Positions 36,516 to 46,555 are shown, counted from the first letter of the stretch. The stretch is DNA of 64,000 nucleotides from Frateuria sp. Soil773 (GCF_001428405.1 NZ_LMSL01000023.1:86956-150955); one strand, 5' to 3'. A program made the numbers and translations. Notes: generated by a model from the letters alone, not told the origin.

Positions 36516-36983
36516 ATGATGCCCGCCCTTCCCCGCCTGGCCCTTGTCGCGCTGACCGGCGGCCTGCTGCTGGCCGGCTGCGCCGACAAGCCGACGCGAT
36601 CCGCCCCCGCGACGCATGCGACCACGACCGCCCGCACGAGCCGCGCGCCGGCGGCACAACGCCCGCACGCCAGCCAGTCCGCCGCCGCCCACAAGGCGGA
36701 ACAACGCAACAGCCGGCTGCCGGACAACACCGGCATCGCCGCCTGCGACGACTACCTGTCCAGCTACCTGGCCTGCCATCGCGCCGCCCGCATCTACGCA
36801 CCCGACCAGCTCGAAGGCCGCTACCAGGCGATGCGCACCAGCCTGCTGCGCGACTCGCAGGATCCGGACATCCGGCCGCAGCTCGCCGCGCGCTGCAATT
36901 CGCTGGCCATCCAGTTGCGCCAGGCCCTGCACGGCAAGCCCTGCGAGCCGGAGCCGGCCGCGGCCGCCAGCAGCACGCCCTGA
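36516..36983 (+). CDS. Small lipoprotein of unknown function
   Basis: A 155-residue protein. AGGAG lies seven bases before the ATG. The lipobox is LLLAGC (about 17-22). A Thr/Ala/Pro-rich linker (about 25-70) is followed by a compact helical region (about 73-145) with four cysteines in ACDDYLSSYLACHRAARIYAP, RCNSLAI and GKPCEPE, which probably form two disulfides. No family was recognised. It is convergent with the YcaQ-like gene. Confidence 0.75.
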   Translation: MMPALPRLALVALTGGLLLAGCADKPTRSAPATHATTTARTSRAPAAQRPHASQSAAAHKAEQRNSRLPDNTGIAACDDYLSSYLACHRAARIYAPDQLEGRYQAMRTSLLRDSQDPDIRPQLAARCNSLAIQLRQALHGKPCEPEPAAAASSTP

Positions 36984-36990
36984 CCGACGC

Positions 36991-38274
36991 TCAGGCGTCG
37001 CGCAGGGCCGCGCGCAGCGGCACCGCCAGCGTCGCCGGCCGGCAGCGCCCCAGCCGCACCGCAGGCGTGCCGTGCCATTGCGCCGTCCGCGCGATGGCGG
37101 CGGCGAGGTCGCGCAGCAGCATTGGCGTCGCCTCCACCCCGGGTTCGAGGAACAGCGCCTTGACCTCGAACACGCCGCCGGCCCGGTGCGCCTTGGCGTC
37201 GAGCCGGCCGACCAGGCGGCCGCGGTGCAGGATCGGCAGCACGTAGTAGCCGAAGCGCCGCTTCGGCGCGGGCGTGTAGCACTCGATGGCGTACTCGAAG
37301 CCGAACATCGCCTGCACGCGGGCGCGGTCCCATACCAGCGGATCGAACGGCGACAGCAGCGCCGTATGCGTGGCGCGCAACTGCCCGCGCATCGCCTGGC
37401 CGAGCAGCTCGGCGTGGCCGGGGTGCACGTACCCCGGTGCGTCCCAGCCCTTCACCCGCACCTGCAACAGATCGCCCGCCGCCACCAGCGGCGCCAGCTC
37501 GGCATCGCCCACGGCCGGCTTGAGCCGGTAGTAGTCGGCGATCCAGCGCGCCTGGGTCACGCCCAGCGCATGCACGCTGTCGAGGATGAAGCGGCGGCGC
37601 AGGGCATCCGCGGGCGCATCGCAGGGCACGAACGGCGGATCGAGCTTCGCCAGCACCCGTTCGGCCAGGTCGTAGACCCGCTGGAAGCGGTCGCGCCGGG
37701 TCACCATCAGCTCGCCCAGGGCGAACCAGGCTTCCAGCCAGCGCTTCTCCGGCTTCCACTCCCACCAGCCGCTCGCGCCGCGGTCTTCGCGCGGAAAGTC
37801 CGCCGCGCGCACCGCGCCGTCCGCGCGGATGCGCGCCAGCAGCGCGTCCATCGCCGGACGATGCTCCCTGTGCATGCGCGCGGCATGCCGGTGCGCCCAG
37901 TGCCCGTCGCGCTCGCGCCAAGCGCGGTGCAGGCCGATCTCGGCCGCCGGCACGAAGCAGGCCTCGTGCGCCCAGCATTCGGCCAGCCGCCCCTGCGCCA
38001 GCGCTTCGTCCAGCCATTCCGGCGGGTAGGTACCCAGGCGCGCATGCAGGACCAGGTACGGGCTGCGCGCGACGACGTGGATGCTGTCGATCTGCAGCAG
38101 GCGCATGCGCTCGACCGCCGCCACCACGTCCTGCGCCCGCGCGCGGCGGCGCGGCGGGCGCAGCAGCCCCTGTGCCGCCAGATGCAGTCGCTGCGCCTGG
38201 ACCAGGCCGAGCGGCTGCGATGCGGGGATGGCCGCCCTGGATGAAGGCTGACGCAACGACAACGCCTGTTTCAC
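36991..38274 (-). CDS. YcaQ-like DNA glycosylase (winged-helix)
   Basis: A 427-residue protein of the HTH_42/AlkZ family. Bacterial AlkZ/YcaQ proteins remove interstrand crosslinks or bulky alkyl lesions from DNA. The catalytic motif QxD/QID is present in RMRLLQIDSIHVVARSPYLVLHARLGTYP (about 57-85), and the later H/PFD elements are in LLSPFDPLVWDRARVQAMFGFEYAIECYTPAPKRRFGYYVLPIL (about 305-348). The start has no strong Shine-Dalgarno. Product assignment is by motif only. Confidence 0.85.
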   Translation of the reverse strand: MKQALSLRQPSSRAAIPASQPLGLVQAQRLHLAAQGLLRPPRRRARAQDVVAAVERMRLLQIDSIHVVARSPYLVLHARLGTYPPEWLDEALAQGRLAECWAHEACFVPAAEIGLHRAWRERDGHWAHRHAARMHREHRPAMDALLARIRADGAVRAADFPREDRGASGWWEWKPEKRWLEAWFALGELMVTRRDRFQRVYDLAERVLAKLDPPFVPCDAPADALRRRFILDSVHALGVTQARWIADYYRLKPAVGDAELAPLVAAGDLLQVRVKGWDAPGYVHPGHAELLGQAMRGQLRATHTALLSPFDPLVWDRARVQAMFGFEYAIECYTPAPKRRFGYYVLPILHRGRLVGRLDAKAHRAGGVFEVKALFLEPGVEATPMLLRDLAAAIARTAQWHGTPAVRLGRCRPATLAVPLRAALRDA

Positions 38275-38414
38275 GGAACCTCGATGGTTATTGAGTCGCT
38301 CTATACAAACCGTCTGCTAGCGTGATTCCCGGCACGGCATCCGACGCCGCGCTCCGTCAGCGTCCGCGCCGACATCCGCTCGCAAGCCTCGCATTCTGGC
38401 ATGGAGTATCGTCA

Positions 38415-38975
38415 ATGAAATCCCGCAAACCCTTGCTGTCTGCCATCGCGGCCGGGTGCCTGTTGTGCACCGGCGCGCTCATGGCCCAGAACCAGCCGCA
38501 GAACCAGCCCATGCCTCAGGAGCAGCCGGTTCCGCCGCCACCGACGACCCAGCCGCCCCCACCGCCGCCCGATGCGCAGCCCGCGCCGATGCCGCCGTCG
38601 AGCATGCCGGCCACGCCGCCGCAACCCGCCGCGCCCGCGGATACGCCGCCGACACCGTCTTCGGCGCCGCCGGCCCCGGCCATGCAATCGTCCAGTCCCG
38701 ACCAGACCAATCCCGGCCAAGCCGGAGACACCACCAACGGCACGGCCAGCATGAACACCCCGCAGGGCGAGGTCACCGTGCATTCGGGCATGCCGCCGGC
38801 GCCGTCCTTCGGCCCGCCGCCGGACTTCTCGCAACTGGCCAACGGCGGCAAGTCGATCAGCAGCGACCAGGCCGTGGCCTATCCGCCGCTGGCGAACGAC
38901 TTCATCCACGCCGACCACAACCGCGACGGACGCATCAGCAAGAGCGAGTACCAGCGCTGGATCGACAACAAGTAG
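38415..38975 (+). CDS. Exported proline-rich protein with one EF-hand
   Basis: A 186-residue protein. The signal peptide ends about LMAQ. A Pro/Gln/Ala-rich region (about 25-100) is followed by a Gly/Pro region, and a single EF-hand loop [13 protein letters not shown] (about 169-181) near the C-terminus binds calcium. It lies directly upstream of pldA, a calcium-dependent enzyme, on the same strand with 130 bp between. Its role is unknown. Confidence 0.75.
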   Translation: MKSRKPLLSAIAAGCLLCTGALMAQNQPQNQPMPQEQPVPPPPTTQPPPPPPDAQPAPMPPSSMPATPPQPAAPADTPPTPSSAPPAPAMQSSSPDQTNPGQAGDTTNGTASMNTPQGEVTVHSGMPPAPSFGPPPDFSQLANGGKSISSDQAVAYPPLANDFIHADHNRDGRISKSEYQRWIDNK

Positions 38976-39108
38976 TCGCGGGCATCGCCCCGGCTTTCCC
39001 CGCGCCGGCCGCCGATGGCGGCCGGCGTCCTTCTTCATCCCGCGCTCACGGCGACAGGCAGGGCGCTCGGCTAGACTGCGCACCCGCCCGCGTCCCATGG
39101 AACCCTGC

Positions 39109-40203
39109 ATGAAGCGATTGACCGCAGCCGCCGGCGTGGCCCTGCTCGCCGGCGTTTCGGCCGGCCCCGGCCACGCACAGAACCCCAACCCGATGGACAT
39201 CCGCGCCTGCACGGCGATCGAGAGCGACGCCCAGCGGCTGGCCTGCTACGACCACGCCACCGGCCGCGTGAACATGCCGGTGGCGCGCAAGCGCGTGGAC
39301 GAATCCACCGCGACGCCGGACATCTTCGGGCACGAGCGCGGCGACCGGCGCACCGCCGCAGCGGAGGACAACAGCGAGGTTTCCGCGCCGCTGTCGCTGC
39401 TCGACTCGCGCTGGGAACTGTCGCCGGAGAGCAAGCTCGGCACCTTCAACGTGCGCGGCTACAAGCCGGTCTACGTGCTGCCGGTGTTCGCCACCAGCCA
39501 CCAGAACGACCGCCCGCAAAGCCCCAACCCGGACAACCGGGTCGACACCGCGCAGAACCTCGACCGCATGGAGGCGAAATTCCAGTTGAGCCTGAAGACC
39601 AAGGCCTGGCAGGGCGTGTTCGGCGACGCCGGCGACCTGTGGCTGGGCTATACCCAGTCGTCCCGCTGGCAGGTCTACAACAGCAAGCTGTCGCGCCCGT
39701 TCCGCGAGACCAACTACGAGCCCGAGGCGATGCTGGTGTTCGACACTCACTACCGGGTGCTCGGCTGGGAGGGACGCCTGCTCGGCATCGGCGTGAACCA
39801 CCAGTCCAACGGCCGCTCCAACCCGCTCTCGCGCAGTTGGAACCGGGTGATCGCCGACGTCGGCTTCGAGCGCGACGGCTGGACGGTGATGCTGCGCCCG
39901 TGGTGGCGCATCCCCGAGGACCGCAAGAACGACGACAACCCGGACATCACCGACTACATGGGCCGCGGCGAGATGCAGGTCATCCGCGAATGGAACGGCC
40001 ACGAGTTCGGCTTGCTGCTGCGGCACTCGTTCCGCGGCGGCAACCGCAGCCACGGCGCCGGCCAGTTCACCTGGAGCTTCCCGGTGGCCGGCAACCTGCG
40101 CGGCTACATGGAGTTGTTCAAGGGCTACGGCGAGAGCCTGATCGACTACAACCACAACGCCACCTACCTCGGCATCGGCGTGTCGCTGCTCGACTGGTAC
40201 TAG
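39109..40203 (+). CDS. pldA: Outer-membrane phospholipase A
   Basis: A 364-residue protein. The start at 39109 is preferred (GGAACCCTGC in front; signal peptide ending GHAQ). OMPLA hydrolyses phospholipids that leak into the outer leaflet, as a calcium-dependent dimer. The catalytic His231, Ser233 and Asn245 are all present in GVNHQSNGRSNPLSRSWNRV with the spacing of E. coli H142/S144/N156. A barrel of 12 strands and a C-terminal aromatic (LLDWY) complete it. The N-terminal ~75 residues carry a Cys-rich small domain (CTAIESDAQRLACYD) found in many proteobacterial homologues. Confidence 0.92.
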   Translation: MKRLTAAAGVALLAGVSAGPGHAQNPNPMDIRACTAIESDAQRLACYDHATGRVNMPVARKRVDESTATPDIFGHERGDRRTAAAEDNSEVSAPLSLLDSRWELSPESKLGTFNVRGYKPVYVLPVFATSHQNDRPQSPNPDNRVDTAQNLDRMEAKFQLSLKTKAWQGVFGDAGDLWLGYTQSSRWQVYNSKLSRPFRETNYEPEAMLVFDTHYRVLGWEGRLLGIGVNHQSNGRSNPLSRSWNRVIADVGFERDGWTVMLRPWWRIPEDRKNDDNPDITDYMGRGEMQVIREWNGHEFGLLLRHSFRGGNRSHGAGQFTWSFPVAGNLRGYMELFKGYGESLIDYNHNATYLGIGVSLLDWY

Positions 40204-40212
40204 GCCGGCGGC

Positions 40213-41394
40213 TCAGCGCCACCACGCGCGCTTGGTCCCGGTGAGGATCTTCAGCGTCTGCCCGCGCGCCAGCGGCAGCCGGCCGAGCGGGTGGAAGCAG
40301 CGGTCGCGCAGCCCGGCCAGGGCATCGCGCTCGGACTGGAACAGCGGCGTCAGCCAGCGGCTCAGCCGCTGGTACACTGCCAGGTGGTGCCGGCGACGCC
40401 TGCGGTAGGCATGCAGGGCCGCGTCGATGTCGCCGCCCATAGCCAAGGCATCGGCCAGCGCCTCGGCGTCGAGCAGGGCCATGTTCACGCCCTGCCCCAG
40501 TTGCGGGCTCATCGCATGCGCCGCATCGCCGACGAACACCACCCGCCCCTGCACCGGCGAGCGCAGCACCACGTCGCGGTAGCGCGCGCGGTGCAACTGG
40601 TCGGGCGACCGGACGCCGGCCAGCAGCGGCAACGCCTCCGGCCACAGCGCGCCGACGCGATCGCGCAGCCGCGCCAGCGCCGCCGCGTCGAACCCGTCCA
40701 CCTGTCCGCCGGGCAGGCTGAAATAGAAGGTCAGCCAACGGCCGTCGCGGTCGGCGCGCTGGCCCACCGGCAGCAGGCCGATCATCTCGCGCACGCCGCC
40801 GTAGCGTTGCTGCAGCGTGTCCGCGTGCGGCCAGCCCTCGGCGGGCAGCAGGCACCACATCGCGCCCCACGGGTACAGCGACTGCCGCCGCACCAATGCC
40901 GGCATGCCGGCGCGCAGGCGCGAGTGCGCCCCGTCGGCGGCGACGATCAGGTCGAACGGGCCATGCCTGGCGCCGCGGCTGTCGCGCAGGTGGCGGTCGC
41001 CGTCGATCGCCTCGATGCACACGCCGGTATGGATCGCGGCGGCTTCCGCGTAGGCGTCGCGCAGCAGGGTGAACAGCGTGCCGCGGGTCAGGCCGACGCC
41101 GAAGCAACCGGCGGCATGCTCGGCATAACGCATGTCCATGACCCGGCGGCCCTGCACGTTGCAGCCGTACAGCCGCTCGATGCGCTGCCCGCGCGCCAGC
41201 GCCCGGTCGTGCAGACCCAGCCGAGCGAGCACGCCCAGCCCGGTCGGCTGCAGCAGGAAGCCGGCGCCGACCGGGCCCGGCGCGGGCGCCTGCTCGAACA
41301 CGCTGAGCCGGTGGCCCTGCGCCGACAGGAACAGCGACGCCGCCTGGCCGGCGGCGCCGTAACCCACGATGGCGATACGCAGACCGCTCCGCAT
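40213..41394 (-). CDS. FAD-dependent monooxygenase (UbiH-like)
   Basis: A 393-residue flavoprotein hydroxylase of the PHBH fold. The FAD motif is IAIVGYGAAGQAASLFL (about 6-22), the DG motif is IVAADGAHSRLRAG (about 153-166), and GDAAHAMSPQLGQGVNMALLDAEAL lies near 275-299. GGGGAGCGGGGC precedes the ATG. Its substrate is unknown; an aromatic compound is likely. It is separated by 55 bp from the FKBP gene upstream on the same strand. Confidence 0.88.
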   Translation of the reverse strand: MRSGLRIAIVGYGAAGQAASLFLSAQGHRLSVFEQAPAPGPVGAGFLLQPTGLGVLARLGLHDRALARGQRIERLYGCNVQGRRVMDMRYAEHAAGCFGVGLTRGTLFTLLRDAYAEAAAIHTGVCIEAIDGDRHLRDSRGARHGPFDLIVAADGAHSRLRAGMPALVRRQSLYPWGAMWCLLPAEGWPHADTLQQRYGGVREMIGLLPVGQRADRDGRWLTFYFSLPGGQVDGFDAAALARLRDRVGALWPEALPLLAGVRSPDQLHRARYRDVVLRSPVQGRVVFVGDAAHAMSPQLGQGVNMALLDAEALADALAMGGDIDAALHAYRRRRRHHLAVYQRLSRWLTPLFQSERDALAGLRDRCFHPLGRLPLARGQTLKILTGTKRAWWR

Positions 41395-41449
41395 GCCCCG
41401 CTCCCCGATGGCGTCCTGCCGCGGCGCGGCCCCGATCCGGCTATTCGGC

Positions 41450-41932
41450 TCAGTGGTGGTGGCCGCCCGGGCCGTGCACGTGGCCGTGCTCGCGCTCCTC
41501 GGCCGTCGATTCGCGCACGTCGGCGACCTCGATGGCGAAGTGCAGGGTCTGGCCGGCCAGCGGATGGTTGCCGTCGATGAAGACCTGGTCGCCATCGACC
41601 TTGGTCACGGTGACGTTGATCGTGCCCTGCGGGCCGCTGCCCTGGAACTGCATGCCCGGCTGGATGTCCTGCACGCCCTGGAACGCCTCGCGCGGCACTT
41701 CCTGCACCAGCTCGTCGTGGCGCACGCCGTAGCCTTCCTCCGGCGCCACGTCGACCTTGAACTGGTCGCCGGCCTGGCGGCCGGCCATGACCTTTTCAAG
41801 GCCCGGCACGATCTGGCCGCTACCGTGCAGGTAGGTGAGCGGCTCGCGCCCTTCGGAGCTGTCCACGACCTGGCCCTGGTCGTCGGTCAGCGTGTAATGG
41901 AACGAAACCACGGAATGCTCGGCAATCTGCAT
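41450..41932 (-). CDS. SlyD-type FKBP peptidyl-prolyl isomerase
   Basis: A 160-residue protein. An FKBP domain with inserted flap (HYTLTDDQGQVVDSSEGREPLTYLHGSGQIVPGLEKVMAGRQAGD, about 12-56) is followed by the IF domain (FKVDVAPEEGYGVRHDELVQEVPREAF) and a His-rich tail (EREHGHVHGPGGHHH). SlyD proteins act as folding helpers and bind nickel through such tails. The start at 41932 has GGCGAGAAAATC upstream. Confidence 0.93.
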   Translation of the reverse strand: MQIAEHSVVSFHYTLTDDQGQVVDSSEGREPLTYLHGSGQIVPGLEKVMAGRQAGDQFKVDVAPEEGYGVRHDELVQEVPREAFQGVQDIQPGMQFQGSGPQGTINVTVTKVDGDQVFIDGNHPLAGQTLHFAIEVADVRESTAEEREHGHVHGPGGHHH

Positions 41933-42080
41933 GATTTTCTCGCCAATGGGGGGTGGGAAAACGCCGATCGGAATGCCGGCACGAAGTTCCAAGCATAGCA
42001 GCCCGCCCCGGCGGCTCCGCCCCGCGCTCCGCCGCGCCCCGGCCGTGTGACAATCGCCGCTTTGCCGAAACCGCCCGCCG

Positions 42081-43418
42081 ATGAAGCCCTTGCTGGACGA
42101 CTGGCGCCATCGCCCCACCCATCGCCGGGTGTGGGGGCTGGCCACGCCGATGATCCTGTCCAACCTCAGCGTGCCGCTGGTCGCGCTGGTGGACAGCGCG
42201 GTGGCCGGCCACCTGCCGCAGACGCACGAGCTGGGTGCGGTGGTGGTCGGCAGCGCCGTCTACGCCCTGCCGGTGTGGAGCATGGGCTTCCTGCGCATGG
42301 GCACCACCGGCTTCGCCGCGCAGGCCGCGGGCGCGGGCGACGGCTCGGCGCTGCGCACGGTGCTGGTCCAGGCGCTGGCGCTGGCCGTGCTGTTCGCGCT
42401 GGCGGCGGTGGCGCTGATGCTGCCGCTGCTGCCTTGGCTGATCGCACAGATGCGTCCCTCCGCGGCGCTCGGCTCGCTCGGCGTGGACTACCTGCACCTG
42501 CGCCTGTTTGGCCTGCCGGCGGCGCTGCTCAACTACGCGCTGGCCGGCTGGTTCATCGGCGCGCAGAACGCCCGCGTGACGCTGGCCCTGCTGCTGGTCA
42601 CCAACCTGGTCAACATCGCCCTGAACCTGTGGTTCGTGCTCGGCCTGCGCCTGGGCGTGCCGGGCATCGCGCTGGCCTCGGCGGGCGGCGAATGGTGCGG
42701 CGCGCTGTTCGGCCTGTGGCGCGCCCGCGCCGCGCTGCGCGGGACGGCCGGCCGGATCGACTGGGCGGCGATGCGCGGCTGGCCACACTGGCGGCCGCTG
42801 CTCGCGGTCAACCGCGACATCTTCGTGCGCACGCTGGCGCTGGAAGGAGTGTTCTTCTCGCTGTCGGTCGTCGGCACGCGGCTGGGCGACGCCACCGTCG
42901 CCGCCAATGCCCTGCTGCTGAACGGCCTCATGCTCACGGCGTTCGGGCTGGACGGCCTGGCCAACGCGGTGGAGGCGCTCAGCGGCCACGCCATCGGCGC
43001 CCGCGATCCGCTGGCGCTGCGCCGCGCGCTGGTGGTCGCCGGCGGCTGGTCGCTGCTGGCCAGCCTGGGCTACGCGCTGTTCTTCGCGGTGGCCGGGCAC
43101 TTGTTCGTCGACCTGCAGACCGACCTGCCGCAGGTGCGCGCGCTGGCCTACCGCTACCTGCCCTGGCTGGCCGCACTGCCGCTGGTGGCGGTATGGAGCT
43201 ACCTGCTCGACGGCCTGTTCATCGGCGCCACCCGGGGGCGCGAGATGCGCGACGGGATGCTGCTGTCGGTGGCGCTGTTCGCACTGTTCGCCTGGCTCGG
43301 CCGCGGCCTGGGCAACGACGGCCTGTGGCTGGCGTTCCTGCTGTTCATGCTGGCGCGCGGGCTGAGCCTGGGCTGGTTCGCCCTGCGCCTGGGCCGCCGC
43401 CGGGCATGGGCGGGCTGA
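42081..43418 (+). CDS. MATE-family efflux transporter (DinF-like)
   Basis: A 445-residue membrane protein with 12 predicted helices. It has MATE features: IWGLATPMILSNLSVPLVALVDSAVAGHL at the first helix (Asp in helix 1), internal two-fold repeats (second half starting near NRDIFVRTLALEGVFFSL), and WSMGFLRMGTTGFAAQAAG. It exports drugs or metabolites in exchange for H+ or Na+. It is divergent from the FKBP gene. Confidence 0.9.
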   Translation: MKPLLDDWRHRPTHRRVWGLATPMILSNLSVPLVALVDSAVAGHLPQTHELGAVVVGSAVYALPVWSMGFLRMGTTGFAAQAAGAGDGSALRTVLVQALALAVLFALAAVALMLPLLPWLIAQMRPSAALGSLGVDYLHLRLFGLPAALLNYALAGWFIGAQNARVTLALLLVTNLVNIALNLWFVLGLRLGVPGIALASAGGEWCGALFGLWRARAALRGTAGRIDWAAMRGWPHWRPLLAVNRDIFVRTLALEGVFFSLSVVGTRLGDATVAANALLLNGLMLTAFGLDGLANAVEALSGHAIGARDPLALRRALVVAGGWSLLASLGYALFFAVAGHLFVDLQTDLPQVRALAYRYLPWLAALPLVAVWSYLLDGLFIGATRGREMRDGMLLSVALFALFAWLGRGLGNDGLWLAFLLFMLARGLSLGWFALRLGRRRAWAG

Positions 43419-43421
43419 GCC

Positions 43422-43907
43422 TCAGCCCGCCAGTTCCTGCTGCAGGTCCTTGGCGATCTTCGCCGGGGTGTCGGTCGGCGCATAGCGCCGCACCACCTGC
43501 CCGTCGGGGCCGACCAGGAACTTGGTGAAGTTCCACTTGACCGCCTCGCTGCCGAGGATGCCCTTGCCCTCGTGCTTCAGCCACTGGTACAGCGGATGCG
43601 CGCCGTCGCCGTTGACCTCGATCTTGGCGAACATCGGGAAGGTCACGTCGTACTGGGTCGAGCAGAAGGACTTGATCTGCGCCTCGTCGCCCGGCTCCTG
43701 GTGGCCGAACTGGTCGCAGGGGAAACCCAGCACCACCAGGCCGCGGTCGCGCTGCTGCTGCCACAGCGTCTCCAGCCCCTCGTACTGCGGGGTGAAGCCG
43801 CACTTGGAGGCAACGTTGACGATCAGCAGGGTCTTGCCGCGCCATTCGTCGAGCTTGCGCTCGTTGCCGTCGATGTCCCGTGCGCTGAAATCGTAGACGC
43901 TGGTCAT
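43422..43907 (-). CDS. Glutathione peroxidase-like thiol peroxidase
   Basis: A 161-residue thioredoxin-fold enzyme. The peroxidatic Cys is in NVASKCGFTPQYEGLE (about 30-45), the Gln in FPCDQFGHQEPG (about 63-74), and the Trp in KWNFTKFLVG. The resolving cysteine candidate is in FPCDQ. Enzymes of this BtuE type often use thioredoxin rather than glutathione. It removes hydroperoxides. It is convergent with the MATE gene (the stops are 3 bp apart). Confidence 0.93.
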   Translation of the reverse strand: MTSVYDFSARDIDGNERKLDEWRGKTLLIVNVASKCGFTPQYEGLETLWQQQRDRGLVVLGFPCDQFGHQEPGDEAQIKSFCSTQYDVTFPMFAKIEVNGDGAHPLYQWLKHEGKGILGSEAVKWNFTKFLVGPDGQVVRRYAPTDTPAKIAKDLQQELAG

Positions 43908-43995
43908 GCCATGCTCCCGGCCTGTGGTTCCCCCGAGTCTACGCGCTTGCGCATGACATAGAATGCCCTGCCCGGTGCTTGCCCCAAGGACTGCC

Positions 43996-45006
43996 GTGAT
44001 CCGCTTCTCCGATGTGCACAAGTCCTACCGCGTGGACGGCCGCGACATTCCCGCCCTGCAGCCGTTCGACCTTGCCATCGAAAGCGGCGAGGTGTTCGGC
44101 ATCATCGGCCATTCCGGCGCGGGCAAGTCGACCCTGATCCGGCTGATCAACCTGCTCGAGCGACCCAGCGGCGGGCGCATCGCGATCGACGGCGTGGAGA
44201 TGACCACGCTGGACGAGCCCGCGCTGCGCGTGCAGCGACGGCGCATCGGCATGATCTTCCAGCACTTCAACCTGCTCGCCTCGCAGACCGTGGCGGACAA
44301 CGTCGCGTTCCCGCTGCGCCTGGCCGGCGAGCGCGATGCCGGGACGATCCGCGCGCGGGTCGACGAGCTGCTGGCGCGGGTCGGCCTCGCCGCGCATGCG
44401 GACAAATACCCGTCGCAGCTCTCCGGCGGCCAGAAGCAGCGCGTGGGCATCGCCCGCGCGCTGGCGAACCGGCCCTCGATCCTGCTCTGCGACGAAGCGA
44501 CCAGCGCGCTGGACCCGCAGACCACCGCCTCGGTGCTCGACCTGCTGGCCGAGATCAACCGCGAGCTGAAGCTCACCATCGTGCTGATCACCCACGAGAT
44601 GGACGTGGTGCGGCGCGTCTGCGACCGCGTCGCCGTGCTGGATGCCGGGATAATCGTAGAGAGCGGCGCGGTGGCCGACGTGTTCCTGCACCCGCAGCAC
44701 CCGACCACCCGGCGCTTCGTCAACGAGGCGCTGCCGGAAGAGGCCGCCACCGAGCAGGCGCCGTTCGCCCGCGTGCCGGGCCGCATCCTGCGCCTGTCGT
44801 TCCGCGGCGAGGCCACCTGGACGCCGACGCTGAGCCGGGTGATGCGCGAGACCGGGGTGGACTTCAACATCCTCGCCGGCCGCATCGACCGCATCAAGGC
44901 GTTGCCCTACGGCCAGCTCACCCTGGCGATGGAGGGCGCCGGCGTGGACCGGGCGCTGGCCGCGCTGCGTGCCGCCGGCATCGAGATCGAGGAGATCGCC
45001 GCATGA
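43996..45006 (+). CDS. metN: Methionine ABC transporter ATP-binding protein
   Basis: A 336-residue protein. The GTG start at 43996 has AAGGA five bases upstream. Walker [10 protein letters not shown] (about 37-45), signature LSGGQKQR (about 141-148) and Walker [14 protein letters not shown] (about 163-175) are intact. The C-terminal NIL (ACT-like) domain (about 265-336) binds methionine and inhibits uptake. It overlaps metI by four bases. No SAM riboswitch was seen upstream, so MetJ or another control is expected. Confidence 0.95.
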   Translation: MIRFSDVHKSYRVDGRDIPALQPFDLAIESGEVFGIIGHSGAGKSTLIRLINLLERPSGGRIAIDGVEMTTLDEPALRVQRRRIGMIFQHFNLLASQTVADNVAFPLRLAGERDAGTIRARVDELLARVGLAAHADKYPSQLSGGQKQRVGIARALANRPSILLCDEATSALDPQTTASVLDLLAEINRELKLTIVLITHEMDVVRRVCDRVAVLDAGIIVESGAVADVFLHPQHPTTRRFVNEALPEEAATEQAPFARVPGRILRLSFRGEATWTPTLSRVMRETGVDFNILAGRIDRIKALPYGQLTLAMEGAGVDRALAALRAAGIEIEEIAA

Positions 45007-45686
45007 GCGCCCCCGTCCTGCAGACCCTGTTCCCGCACATCGACGACTGGGCCGAGATCGGCCGCGCCTGCGTCGATACGCTGCTGATGCTCGGCGGCTC
45101 GCTGGCGCTCACCGTAGTGATCGGCCTGCCGCTGGGTGTGCTGCTCTACCTCACCGGCAAGGGCCAGCTGCGCGAGATGCCGAAGCTGTACGGCGTGCTG
45201 TCGCTGCTGGTGAACGTGCTGCGCTCGATCCCCTTCATCATCCTGATGATCGTGCTGATGCCGGTCACCTACGCCCTGGTGGGCACCAAGCTGGGCATCC
45301 GCGGCGCGATCCCGCCGCTGGTGATCGGCGCGGCGCCGTTCTTCGCGCGGCTGGTGGAGACCTCGCTGCGCGAGGTGCAGCAGGGCGTGATCGAGGCCAG
45401 CCAGGCGATGGGCGCCAGCGTGTGGCAGATCGTGCGCCACGTGCTCCTGCCGGAGGCGCGCGGCGGGTTGATCGCCAGCACCACGGTCACCGCCATCGCC
45501 CTGGTCGGCTATACCGCGATGGGCGGCGCGATCGGCGCCGGCGGCCTGGGCGACCTGGCCTACCGCTACGGCTACCTCAGCTACCAGTCCGACTACATGC
45601 TGGTGACGGTGGTGCTGCTGGTGGTGCTGGTGCAACTGCTGCAGATGCTCGGCGACCGCATCGTCTCCCGTTATAACCGCCGCTGA
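45003..45686 (+). CDS. metI: Methionine ABC transporter permease
   Basis: A 227-residue integral membrane protein with five to six helices. The EAA coupling loop [22 protein letters not shown] (about 134-155) fits the ATPase. ATG overlaps the metN stop (ATGA), indicating translational coupling. It carries D-/L-methionine across the inner membrane together with MetN and MetQ. Confidence 0.95.
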   Translation: MSAPVLQTLFPHIDDWAEIGRACVDTLLMLGGSLALTVVIGLPLGVLLYLTGKGQLREMPKLYGVLSLLVNVLRSIPFIILMIVLMPVTYALVGTKLGIRGAIPPLVIGAAPFFARLVETSLREVQQGVIEASQAMGASVWQIVRHVLLPEARGGLIASTTVTAIALVGYTAMGGAIGAGGLGDLAYRYGYLSYQSDYMLVTVVLLVVLVQLLQMLGDRIVSRYNRR

Positions 45687-45751
45687 TCTGGTTATTTGCC
45701 CGTGGCGGTATGGACGGCTATTCTGTTGTGCAACGCACAAAGGCCGATCCC

Positions 45752-46555
45752 ATGAAACTGCTGCTTGCCGCCATCGTCGCCCTCTCCGCCCTGTTCCTGC
45801 TCGCCTGCTCGTCGTCGGGCGGCGACCCGGCCAAGGAGGACACGCTGACCGTGGCCGCCACCGCGGTGCCGCACGCCGAGATCCTCAAGCAGGTCAAGCC
45901 GCTGCTGGCGAAGGAAGGCGTGGACCTGCAGATCAAGGTGTTCGCCGACTACGTGCAGCCGAACCTGCAGGTGGCCGAGAAGACCATCGACGTCAACTAC
46001 TTCCAGACCAAGCCTTATCTGGACGCATTCAACCGCCAGCGCGGCACCCGGCTGGCGATCGTCACCGGCGTGCACATCGAGCCGTTCGGCGCCTATTCGC
46101 GCAAGCTCAAGAGCATCGACCAGCTTCCCGACGGCGCCACGGTGACCCTGCCGAACGACCCGAGCAACAACAGCCGCGCCCTGCTCCTGCTGGCGAAACA
46201 TGGGCTGATCACGCTGAAGGACCCGAACAACGAGCTGTCCACGCTGAAGGACATCACCGCCAACCCGAAGCAGCTCAAGTTCAAGGAACTGGAGGCGGCG
46301 ATGCTGCCGCGCACGCTGGACGAGGTGGACCTGGCGCTGATCAACACCAACTACGCGCTCGCCGCCGGGCTCAACCCGCAGAAGGACGCCCTGCTGATCG
46401 AGAGCAAGGACTCGCCCTACGTGAACTACCTGGTCAGCCGCGAGGACAACAAGGACGACCCGCGCGTGCAGAAGCTCGCCAAGGCGCTGACCAGCCCCGA
46501 GGTGAAGGCATTCATCGAGCAGAAGTACCAGGGCGCGGTGCTGCCTGCGTTCTGA
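45752..46555 (+). CDS. metQ: Methionine-binding lipoprotein MetQ
   Basis: A 267-residue protein. The lipobox LFLLAC (about 16-21) anchors it. The NlpA/MetQ pattern is clear: VAATAVPHAEILKQVKPLLAKEGVDLQIKVFADYVQPN, VNYFQTKPYLDAFN, HIEPFGAYSRKLKSIDQLPDGATVTLPNDPSNNSRALLLLA, and VKAFIEQKYQGAVLPAF. It delivers methionine to MetNI. It lies 65 bp after metI and is probably co-transcribed. Confidence 0.95.
   Translation: MKLLLAAIVALSALFLLACSSSGGDPAKEDTLTVAATAVPHAEILKQVKPLLAKEGVDLQIKVFADYVQPNLQVAEKTIDVNYFQTKPYLDAFNRQRGTRLAIVTGVHIEPFGAYSRKLKSIDQLPDGATVTLPNDPSNNSRALLLLAKHGLITLKDPNNELSTLKDITANPKQLKFKELEAAMLPRTLDEVDLALINTNYALAAGLNPQKDALLIESKDSPYVNYLVSREDNKDDPRVQKLAKALTSPEVKAFIEQKYQGAVLPAF

Noticed and set aside
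43900..43996. SAM riboswitch upstream of metN
   Set aside because: Only about 90 bases separate metN from the peroxidase gene, and no SAM-I, SAM-II or SAM-IV core was seen.
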